Of a stretch of DNA of 5,266 nucleotides, positions 1-5,259 are shown one piece after another. The first letter of the stretch is position 1; each line of letters opens with the position of its first letter. The notes beneath the pieces are model-generated. The model did not search any database. It was not told the origin of the DNA and saw only the letters and a list, made by a program, of their open reading frames with translations. This stretch comes from Bacteroidaceae bacterium (lineage in GTDB: Bacteria > Bacteroidota > Bacteroidia > Bacteroidales > Bacteroidaceae), in NCBI GenBank assembly GCA_017557475.1, contig JAFYYO010000112.1:1-5266 (forward strand), in the 5' to 3' direction. Position numbers and translations under genes: made by a program.

Positions 1-93
1 AGTATGTCGGAAGAGAAGTTCCTTCGCTTCCATGCTTGTATGCTTGAAGCTTTCCAAAAACGATTCCCTCAGAAATCACGTTTCGAAGTATGA
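1..93 (+). CDS. 3' end of an unidentified gene upstream of the Stealth gene (partial)
   Basis: An open frame enters from the left edge in frame 1 and ends at TGA 91-93, giving the last 30 residues of a protein (ending KSRFEV). The fragment is basic and helix-like (KFLRFHACMLEAFQKRF) with no motif I recognise. Its stop overlaps the start of the next gene as ATGA (90-93), which is typical of tightly coupled operon genes, so it is probably another polysaccharide-biosynthesis gene. That functional guess is from context only. It is too short to exclude chance by length alone; the exact ATGA junction, repeated at the next gene boundary, is what supports it. Confidence 0.7.
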   Translation, partial: SMSEEKFLRFHACMLEAFQKRFPQKSRFEV

Positions 94-1058
94 ATGTTCC
101 AATTGACATAGTTGTCACTTGGGTTGATGGCAACGACCAAAGGCTTGCAGCCCAGCGAAGGAAGTATGCACAGTCAGGTGAACTCAAGCATGATGATGTA
201 GGCGGAGTTACTCGCTATGCTTCTATTGGGGAGATTAAATGGTGTCTTGCTTCTGTCAATCGCTTTGCTCCTTGGATACACAAGATATATATTGTGACGG
301 ACAATCAAGATCCGAACGTCATCCCTTTCCTTGAAGAGAACTTCCCTGAAGGCTTTGTTCCTGTGGAGATTGTTGACCATAAGGATGTCTTCAAAGGGTA
401 TGAGCAGTTCCTTCCTACCTTCAACTCGCTCTCTATCGAAACCATGCTTTGGCGTATTCCTGGTCTTAGTCGTCACTTCATCGAGATGAATGATGATGTC
501 ATGTTTGGTGCGCCTGTCTGTCCAGAAGATTTCTTTGGGGAGGAAGGCTCATCTGTTTGTTATGCTACGTGGGGCTGCTTACCCTTAACAAGGCTGACGC
601 GACTCATCAAGCGCCACAGCGACGGCAAGCCACGACCAACCACAAAAGGGTTTGTAACTGAAGCTGCCAAGATTGCCGGCAACCGTTGGACTTATCTCAG
701 GCTGAGTCACACGCCTAAGGCTCTCGTCCGTGATGCTTTTGAGGAATGCCTTGCCTTGCATCCCCAACTCATAGAGCGGAACATACGACATCGCTTCCGT
801 GATGTGGAGCAATTCGATTCAGAGGAACTTCATTTCCTTTATCTTGCCAACCGGAAGCGCCTTTGTGTAAAGAGTCCAAATGATGTGATGTTCTACCTGC
901 AACCCAAGAAGAAGGCGGGCTACGTCCATAAAAAGTTGGCTCGCTTGAGAAAGGGCAACTATAAGTTCTGTTGTTTCAACAACCTGAACCTTGCAACAGA
1001 GCAGGAGTTGAATGACATCAAGGCTTGGATAGCCGAGACCTTAAACATAAGTATATGA
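90..1058 (+). CDS. Stealth-family capsular polysaccharide phosphotransferase
   Basis: 322 residues. Stealth proteins transfer hexose-1-phosphate from a nucleotide sugar to a growing glycan, making phosphodiester-linked capsule or exopolysaccharide; they are related to animal GlcNAc-1-phosphotransferase and act in the cytoplasm. Visible conserved blocks: CR1 at about residues 5-16 (IDIVVTWVDGND); CR2 at about 42-149, with R42, EIKWCLAS (48-55), APWIHKIYIVTDNQ (60-73), VDHKDVF (95-101), LPTFNS (108-113) and MNDDVMFG (133-140), which includes the family's Asn-Asp-Asp; a CR3-like stretch at about 206-242 (SHTPKAL to HRFRDVEQF); and a CR4-like tail at 293-310, where FNNLN stands in for the usual CIND-type motif. 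Length is usual for the family. The ATG overlaps the preceding stop as ATGA. There is no signal peptide or membrane segment. Family assignment is firm; the sugar transferred cannot be read. Confidence 0.93.
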   Translation: MNVPIDIVVTWVDGNDQRLAAQRRKYAQSGELKHDDVGGVTRYASIGEIKWCLASVNRFAPWIHKIYIVTDNQDPNVIPFLEENFPEGFVPVEIVDHKDVFKGYEQFLPTFNSLSIETMLWRIPGLSRHFIEMNDDVMFGAPVCPEDFFGEEGSSVCYATWGCLPLTRLTRLIKRHSDGKPRPTTKGFVTEAAKIAGNRWTYLRLSHTPKALVRDAFEECLALHPQLIERNIRHRFRDVEQFDSEELHFLYLANRKRLCVKSPNDVMFYLQPKKKAGYVHKKLARLRKGNYKFCCFNNLNLATEQELNDIKAWIAETLNISI

Positions 1059-2026
1059 TGTGTTCCTTCATACCATCCGCCTCTGAATTCCAGGACAGCC
1101 TTATTCTAAAGCCTGCTACGGACTGTTCCTCCGCAACTCCGGATGTGACAGTTGTGACAGTTTGCTTTAATCCTTTGAAGGCAGGACGGCAGGAACTCTT
1201 CTCCAGAAACCTTGAATCTGTGCAACGGCAAGCAGGTGTGACGGTTGAGCATCTCATTATAGATGGCGCCTCAACAGACGGAACGATGGATTTCCTTAAG
1301 GCTTTCGACAACAAGCATCACAATCTCCGAATCCTAAGCAAGACAGATTCCGGACTCTACGAGGCAATGAACAGAGGGATTGCTTTGGCAAAAGGAAGGT
1401 ATGTTGCCTTCCTTAATTCGGATGATTACTATCATGATGACGACGGGCTTGCAGTTTCTGTGAGGACTTTGGACGAGAGTGGGTGCAGCTTCTCCTTTGC
1501 TCCGATTCTTGCAAAGAAGCCGCATTGTGTTTCTTTGCGCAAGCCACAGCTTCGTCTGCACAAGTTCTTTGTGTTCTGCGTGACGCGTCACCCTTCCATG
1601 TTGTTCCGCCTAACAGACCTCTTGGAGATAGGAGGATACGACCAAGCTTATCGTGTTGCTGCCGACTATGACTTGATGTTGCGTTTAGTTGCTGCAGGGC
1701 ATAAGGCTTGCTTCGTCAATCATTGTTTCGTGACCTTCGTGGAAGGAGGCTTCGCCATGCAGAATGAGGAGCTAAAGTTCAAAGAGAAGGTGGAGATCAT
1801 AAGGAAAGCTCATCGTGAAGCTTTCGGTGTGGAATTTACCGACGAAGAAGCCGAAAGCCTTGTCCGCAACTGCACTTATCCCAGGAAGTATCTGCGTGTG
1901 TACGAAAAGTCGCAGAGGCTCGTAGCTAACTCATTTGTGTGTCTGCCTCAAAACGTCCTCTTTAGACTTGTGCGCAACTTCAATTATACGAAATATTGGC
2001 TTAGTTGTTTCCTTTCTTTTGCCTGA
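1055..2026 (+). CDS. Family 2 glycosyltransferase (WcaA-like)
   Basis: 323 residues from ATG 1055, chosen because it overlaps the preceding stop as ATGA (1055-1058), as at the previous junction. The frame stays open to a TTG at 1025, but that would run back into the Stealth gene. It is a GT-A fold, metal-dependent, nucleotide-sugar glycosyltransferase. The domain starts at about residue 31 with VTVVTVCFN, followed by the HLIIDGASTDGT block (66-77), SGLYEAMNRGIALAKG (99-114), the metal-binding region FLNSDDYY (119-126; D123, D124), RHPSMLF (178-184) and GGYDQAYRVAADYDL (193-207). The last segment resembles the acceptor or catalytic-base region of this subgroup. The first 30 residues are an extension outside the recognisable domain. 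There is no transmembrane segment. It probably adds one sugar to the same glycan on which the Stealth enzyme acts; donor and acceptor are unknown. Confidence 0.93.
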   Translation: MMCSFIPSASEFQDSLILKPATDCSSATPDVTVVTVCFNPLKAGRQELFSRNLESVQRQAGVTVEHLIIDGASTDGTMDFLKAFDNKHHNLRILSKTDSGLYEAMNRGIALAKGRYVAFLNSDDYYHDDDGLAVSVRTLDESGCSFSFAPILAKKPHCVSLRKPQLRLHKFFVFCVTRHPSMLFRLTDLLEIGGYDQAYRVAADYDLMLRLVAAGHKACFVNHCFVTFVEGGFAMQNEELKFKEKVEIIRKAHREAFGVEFTDEEAESLVRNCTYPRKYLRVYEKSQRLVANSFVCLPQNVLFRLVRNFNYTKYWLSCFLSFA

Positions 2027-2939
2027 ACAGATTCTTCAGACGAGTGAGGTTGGATGTCACGAGGTCGTTCTTTCGCCACTGGTTGTGCGACCATAGCCAG
2101 ATTTCCGGCTGACGCCGTATGGTTTGCTCAAGCATTTGGAAGAAGAGCACGGAAAGAGGGAAAGGCTTGCTTTGAAGGTCTTGTGGAATGGTCATCTCGC
2201 AGAAGGTGAGGCGGTAGTGACCTCGCGATGTCTTCTCTATATCGAGGTAGACAAGTTCGGCATTCACTTTTTTTGCCAATTCTTCAGCACCTGGAACGAT
2301 GGCTATAGGCTGGTTCATGAAAAGCGTCACGTCCTTTAGTTTCATTCCTTTTGATACCTGGTCTTGGATGAAGCCACAGAGGAAGGGCTCACCATCTGCG
2401 CTCATGCCGAGTAGCGTACGGACGGTCTGCTGCATCTCAATCTGCTTGGTGTTCCAGCGACTGCGTATCTCGTGCATGAGCGAGGCGAAGTACTTGTTCT
2501 TGATATGCTTGTATATCTCGGCACCTTTCTTGGGGTTGCTGTATCGCTCGCCTACTTCCTGATACCATTCCCAGCAGCCGCAGTGACCGAGGAGCATGAA
2601 GATGTTCTTGCCCTCGGCTGCCAATCGTTCGGGTAGCTCGCAGTTGCAGACTTCTACACGACGACGCATTTCTTCGTCGGAGATGTTGAGGCATTTGAAG
2701 GCTTCTACGAAGACATCGCAGAAGTTACGGTAGAAGGCTTTCTCTATGCGCAGGATTTCCTGTTCGCTTTTCTCGGGGAAGGAGCAGCGGAGGTTCTCTC
2801 TGACGAGTCGCCGCCTATACCTTATTATATAATATATGATAGGGTAGGCGAGGTCGCTCAGCAGATACAGGCAATCAAGAGGCAGCCCTGCCAGGAGCCG
2901 CATCAGGTGATGTCTCTTCGGAGTCCCGTTCTTGTTCAT
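2001..2939 (-). CDS. LpxL/HtrB-like lysophospholipid acyltransferase (lipid A type)
   Basis: 312 residues from ATG 2939; the frame continues upstream to a TTG, but that part overlaps the promoter. A second ATG (codon 13, at 2903) is possible. The family transfers an acyl chain from acyl-ACP to a lipid A precursor at the inner face of the inner membrane. Evidence: an N-terminal hydrophobic anchor at about 15-39 (ending YPIIYYII) followed by RYRRRLVRENL; SFPEKSEQE (53-61); the catalytic HX4E motif in GHCGCWEW (H119, E124); YKHIKNKYF (143-151); and GFIQDQVSKG (189-198), matching the family's DQ-containing block. Length is typical. It converges on the glycosyltransferase and overlaps its 3' end by 26 bp. 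An acyltransferase for another lipid (for example an amino lipid) cannot be excluded, because Bacteroidota carry several paralogues. Confidence 0.9.
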   Translation of the reverse strand: MNKNGTPKRHHLMRLLAGLPLDCLYLLSDLAYPIIYYIIRYRRRLVRENLRCSFPEKSEQEILRIEKAFYRNFCDVFVEAFKCLNISDEEMRRRVEVCNCELPERLAAEGKNIFMLLGHCGCWEWYQEVGERYSNPKKGAEIYKHIKNKYFASLMHEIRSRWNTKQIEMQQTVRTLLGMSADGEPFLCGFIQDQVSKGMKLKDVTLFMNQPIAIVPGAEELAKKVNAELVYLDIEKTSRGHYRLTFCEMTIPQDLQSKPFPLSVLFFQMLEQTIRRQPEIWLWSHNQWRKNDLVTSNLTRLKNLFRQKKGNN

Positions 2940-2966
2940 TCTGCCTTTCTGTCTTGTTGGCAATGG

Positions 2967-2994
2967 CAAAGATACATCTTTTTTTGCAAATATA
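2967..2994 (-). promoter_or_regulatory. Candidate promoter of the acyltransferase gene
   Basis: On the minus strand TATCTTTG (2974-2967) matches the Bacteroidetes -7 consensus TAnnTTTG, 27 bases before the ATG. A second match, TATATTTG (2994-2987), lies exactly 20 bp further upstream. Neither has a TTTG at the usual 19-21 bp distance, so the -33 element is weak or absent. The proximal box is embedded in a small perfect dyad (AAAGAT-AC-ATCTTT, 2968-2981), and TTTGCAAA (2983-2990) is also palindromic. AT-richness makes some of this expected by chance. Confidence 0.55.
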
Positions 2995-3043
2995 GTGTTA
3001 TTTTAAGCAGAAAGTGAGGAAACGCGAGGTTTTGTTATGCAAG

Positions 3044-3074
3044 CAGGGCTGTCCGATAGTGTCGGGCAGCCCTG
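3044..3074 (-). terminator. Hairpin just downstream of the sigma-factor gene, probable terminator
   Basis: A 13-bp stem (3044-3056 with 3062-3074; one G-T pair, the rest Watson-Crick) closes a 5-base loop and begins 7 bases after the sigma gene's stop codon. It is GC-rich (arm CAGGGCTG). On the minus strand it is followed by CTTGCATAACAAAA, which is not a U-run, so it is either a terminator with a poor tail or a 3'-end-stabilising hairpin. It separates the sigma gene from the acyltransferase gene and suggests separate transcripts. Confidence 0.6.
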
Positions 3075-3081
3075 TTCCCGT

Positions 3082-3639
3082 TTATTTGAGCCATGGGGCG
3101 AGATAGTCCACGAGTGGTCGCTGCATGAGTGCCTTCTCGAGTTTCAGTAGTGCGTGTCGATGGATGGCTGAGGCTCTGGCTTTGCTGATGCCAAGTGTCG
3201 CTGCAATCTCCGTGATGCTGAGGCGTTCGACATCGAGACCATAGAAGTGTCTGACGACGAGTTCTTCCTTTGGCGAAAGGCCTTGCAGGGCATCGGCGAT
3301 GCGGTGTTGCTGTCCGATGCGAAGGATGTCCTCCTGTTCTTGACGAGGCTCCTCTGGCTGATTGTCTGCAGTCGTTTTGCCTCGATGAATGGCTCGGAGC
3401 ATCATCTTCCGACACCAGTAGCTTGCGTAGGTAGCGAAGGTGGAATCGACGGTCTCGTCGTAGCGCAATGCGGCCTCGCACAGGCCGAGGCATCCTTCCT
3501 GCTGAAGGTCTTCCAGGCTGATGCCTTGGTTTCTCATTCGCCAAGCCATGGCGTATGCCAAAGGCATGTGACTGATGACGAGCAAACGGCAGTCGTTCGA
3601 GAGTTCTGCCATCTTGATTTTCTTTGTGTCTTGTCTCAT
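3082..3639 (-). CDS. Small sigma-70 family RNA polymerase sigma factor
   Basis: 185 residues from ATG 3639 (a second ATG at codon 10 is possible). Region 2 spans about 16-87: the core-binding segment SLEDLQQEGCLGLCEAALRY (41-60) and a 2.3/2.4 segment, TFATYASYWCRKMMLRAI (67-84), that resembles RpoD-type factors more than typical ECF factors. A 30-residue acidic/Gln-rich linker (about 88-117) stands in place of region 3. Region 4 (about 118-171) carries the -35-binding helix-turn-helix: LSPKEELVVRHFYGLD, then SITEIAATLGISKARASAIHRHAL. There is no region 1.1, so it is not the housekeeping factor. No anti-sigma gene lies beside it. Its target promoters cannot be read. It has its own promoter with unusually rich dyad symmetry, suggesting tight control of its expression. 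Confidence 0.93.
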   Translation of the reverse strand: MRQDTKKIKMAELSNDCRLLVISHMPLAYAMAWRMRNQGISLEDLQQEGCLGLCEAALRYDETVDSTFATYASYWCRKMMLRAIHRGKTTADNQPEEPRQEQEDILRIGQQHRIADALQGLSPKEELVVRHFYGLDVERLSITEIAATLGISKARASAIHRHALLKLEKALMQRPLVDYLAPWLK

Positions 3640-3671
3640 TTTCTTTTGTGGTTTGTTGGGTTAGGAAATGA

Positions 3672-3685
3672 GACAGCCGGCTGTC
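3672..3685. promoter_or_regulatory. Perfect 14-bp palindrome in the sigma-gene leader
   Basis: GACAGCCGGCTGTC reads identically on both strands. It lies 32 bases before the sigma start codon and downstream of the predicted transcription start, so it is within the untranslated leader. It could be a protein-binding operator; as RNA it forms only a 5-bp stem with a CCGG loop, too weak to be a terminator. It abuts the larger dyad that covers the -7 box. Confidence 0.5.
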
Positions 3686-3712
3686 CTTTGTCTTTGAATT
3701 CGAAGGCAAAGG
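3685..3712. promoter_or_regulatory. 28-bp near-perfect dyad over the sigma-gene -7 box and start site (candidate operator)
   Basis: The centre is between 3698 and 3699. Outer arms are CCTTTG (3685-3690) and CAAAGG (3707-3712); inner arms are CTT (3692-3694) with AAG (3703-3705), and the core is GAATTC (3696-3701). Of 14 symmetric base pairs 12 are complementary; the two exceptions (3691/3706 and 3695/3702) are both T-G. The right arm is part of the -7 box at 3707-3714 and the rest covers the expected transcription start, a classical position for a repressor or autoregulator site. The binding protein is unknown. Confidence 0.5.
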
Positions 3713-3738
3713 TACGACAAGTTTTGTGCTGCCGGAAA
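3707..3738 (-). promoter_or_regulatory. Promoter of the sigma-factor gene
   Basis: On the minus strand TACCTTTG (3714-3707) fits the Bacteroidetes -7 consensus TAnnTTTG exactly. A TTTC (3738-3735), one base from the -33 consensus TTTG, sits 20 bp upstream, within the usual spacing. The expected start is near 3703, giving a leader of roughly 60 bases. Confidence 0.7.
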
Positions 3739-3742
3739 GAAT

Positions 3743-3779
3743 TACAAGTTGTGCAAGCACTTGTACAAATCGTACAAAT
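3743..3779. promoter_or_regulatory. TTGTA-type repeat cluster upstream of the sigma promoter
   Basis: TACAAGT (3743-3749) and ACTTGTA (3759-3765) form an exact 7-bp inverted repeat with a 9-bp spacer. The right arm runs into the palindrome TTGTACAA (3761-3768), and GTACAAAT is repeated directly at 3763-3770 and 3772-3779. On the minus strand this is a run of TTGTAC/TTGTAA cores just upstream of the -33 element, as expected of an activator-binding or multi-copy operator region. No known factor is recognised. Confidence 0.4.
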
Positions 3780-3820
3780 GAGGCACGGCTAAAAAGCTGG
3801 CGCGACGAGGTATGTTTCCA

Positions 3821-3952
3821 AATTAGCCACGCCTAGTTTGCCAATTAGGCACGTTTAGTTTGCCAATTAGCCACGCCTAGTTTGCCAATTAGGCACGTTT
3901 AGTTTGCCAATTAGCCACGCCTAGTTTGCCAATTAGGCACGTCTAGTTTTTC
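3821..3952. repeat. Alternating 22-bp tandem repeat array (three 44-bp A-B units)
   Basis: Six contiguous 22-bp units without spacers: A at 3821, 3865 and 3909; B at 3843, 3887 and 3931. Both start AATTAG and end TAGTTTGCC; A has CCACGCC and B has GCACGTT between. The three A copies are identical, the first two B copies are identical, and the last B differs at three bases and ends inside the stop codon of the U32 gene (3951-3953). Since 22 is not a multiple of three and each unit contains TAG (and CTA on this strand), the array is closed to translation in all frames. It is not a CRISPR: there are no unique spacers. It fills the intergenic space between the U32 3' end and the sigma control region. 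Confidence 0.95.
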
Positions 3953-5219
3953 AACGAGCCTCGTCGTCTTGTAAGTTACGGATAATGAAGAGCTTGTCGT
4001 TTCTGCGGACTTTGGTCGGCAGAGGAATGCTGATGTGCCAACCCTGTTGAGCTGTCTGGACGGGTTTGAGGTCGTAGCGAATCTCGCTGACTGTGGCTCT
4101 CAAGGCTCCTGTGGTAGGCCCTGTCACCAGAATCTCGTCGCCTACATTGAGCTCGCAGGCTTCTATCTTGAACTCAGCAACCTGCAGTTTCGAGTAGTAA
4201 CGCACGGTTCGACCGCAATAAACCTTGCGTTCGGTCGCTTTCGAGCCGTGGCAGTCGTTCCACTCTGCGATGGTCTTGCCCAAATAATATCCGTCCCAGA
4301 AACCTCGGTTGAAGACCTTCGCCAGTCGTTCATCCCAATCGCTGAGGCAAGAAAGAAACACTTCTCTGCCCTCTTCGGGATTCGTCAGCGTATCGATTGC
4401 CTCGCGATAACACCTTACAACCGTATCGACGTATTCCGGCCCGCGAGCCCGTCCTTCTATCTTGAACACGCGAACGCCCGCATCCAGCATTTTGTCGATG
4501 AAATGGATGGTTTTGAGATCTTTCGGCGACATAATGTACTTGTTCTCGATGTCGAGTTCCGTGCCCGTCTCCACATCTTGAACCGTGTAGCGACGGCGGC
4601 AGAGTTGCATGCACTCACCGCGATTGGCGGAACGTCCCCAGTTGCTCTGGCTCAAGTAACACTTGCCGCTGATTGCCATGCAAAGGGCTCCGTGGCAGAA
4701 CATCTCGATGCGTACAGGCTTGCCACTTGGCCCGCAGATGCCATATTTCTCGATGGAATGGGCGATTTCTGCGACTTGCTCCATGTTTAGTTCACGCGCA
4801 AGAACCACCACATCGGCGAACTGTGCGTAGAAACGCAAGGCCTCGATGTTGCTGATGTTCAACTGCGTGCTCAGGTGCACTTCCTGTCCTATCTCACGGC
4901 AATAAAGCATCACCGCCACATCGCTCGCAATGACGGCACTGATGCCGGCGGCTTTTGCGGCGTCGAGGATGGTGCGCATCAACTCCAGGTCCTCCCCGTA
5001 GATGATGGTGTTGACGGTCAGGTAGCTTTTGATGCCGAAACGTCGCGTCTCCTCGGCAATCCGCTTGAGGTCGTCGATAGAAAACGTGCTGGCAGAATGC
5101 GCACGCATGTTCAGGTTCTCAATACCAAAGTAGATACTGTTCGCACCTGCTCTTATGGCAGCCGCCAAACACTCGGGCGAGCCCACAGGAGCCATTATCT
5201 CTATGTCGCTCTTCTTCAT
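3951..5219 (-). CDS. U32 family protein, probable RNA (tRNA or 23S rRNA) hydroxylase
   Basis: 422 residues from ATG 5219; an in-frame TTG further upstream would place the promoter inside the gene. U32 proteins were first called collagenase-like peptidases, but characterised members (TrhP, RlhA, UbiU/V) are iron-sulfur, prephenate-linked hydroxylation proteins. Evidence: the N-terminal IEIMAPVGSPECL (6-18) and AGANSIYFGIENLNMRA (24-40); HLSTQLNISN (115-124); the U32 signature from E172 to S190 (EMF..GALC....GKCYLS); NRGECMQLCR (199-208); and MSPKDL (230-235). Cysteines C180, C187, C203 and C207 form a likely [4Fe-4S] set. The protein ends after the core and a beta-rich tail, without the long C-terminal extension of RlhA. 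The substrate (tRNA wobble U or 23S C) is not decidable here. It stands alone behind its own promoter. Confidence 0.92.
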   Translation of the reverse strand: MKKSDIEIMAPVGSPECLAAAIRAGANSIYFGIENLNMRAHSASTFSIDDLKRIAEETRRFGIKSYLTVNTIIYGEDLELMRTILDAAKAAGISAVIASDVAVMLYCREIGQEVHLSTQLNISNIEALRFYAQFADVVVLARELNMEQVAEIAHSIEKYGICGPSGKPVRIEMFCHGALCMAISGKCYLSQSNWGRSANRGECMQLCRRRYTVQDVETGTELDIENKYIMSPKDLKTIHFIDKMLDAGVRVFKIEGRARGPEYVDTVVRCYREAIDTLTNPEEGREVFLSCLSDWDERLAKVFNRGFWDGYYLGKTIAEWNDCHGSKATERKVYCGRTVRYYSKLQVAEFKIEACELNVGDEILVTGPTTGALRATVSEIRYDLKPVQTAQQGWHISIPLPTKVRRNDKLFIIRNLQDDEAR

Positions 5220-5227
5220 TTCGTCTG

Positions 5228-5259
5228 CAAAGTTACGACTTTTTCCATCATTCCGCAAA
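5228..5259 (-). promoter_or_regulatory. Promoter of the U32 gene
   Basis: The minus strand shows TTTG (5259-5256), a 20-bp spacer, then TAACTTTG (5235-5228): exact matches to both Bacteroidetes promoter elements at the usual spacing. The box ends only 8 bases before ATG 5219, so the predicted transcript has a leader of about five bases. It is the clearest promoter in the window. Confidence 0.8.

Noticed and set aside
1025..1054. Upstream TTG start for the glycosyltransferase
   Set aside because: It would add ten residues with no domain content inside the Stealth gene; ATG 1055 gives the same ATGA overlap as the previous junction.
3044..3074. Plus-strand terminator or attenuator for the same hairpin
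   Set aside because: No plus-strand gene ends near here; the position 7 bases after the minus-strand sigma stop explains it better.
3035..3760. Long minus-strand open frame of about 240 codons overlapping the sigma gene
   Set aside because: It is in another frame of the clearly recognisable sigma-70 gene, has low-complexity Arg/Ser/His-rich translation and matches no family.
3821..3952. CRISPR array
   Set aside because: Units are contiguous, with A and B alternating and no unique spacers; what looks like a spacer between A copies is the repeated B unit. No cas genes are present.
3803..3966. 8-bp inverted repeat CGACGAGG (3803-3810) / CCTCGTCG (3959-3966) flanking the array, as ends of a mobile element
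   Set aside because: The match does not extend past 8 bp, the right arm lies in the U32 coding sequence, there is no target-site duplication and no transposase. Probably coincidence.
4035..4790. Plus-strand open frame of about 250 codons opposite the U32 gene
   Set aside because: It is antisense to a strongly conserved U32 coding region including its signature; the translation shows no domain. It is a shadow of codon usage on the opposite strand.
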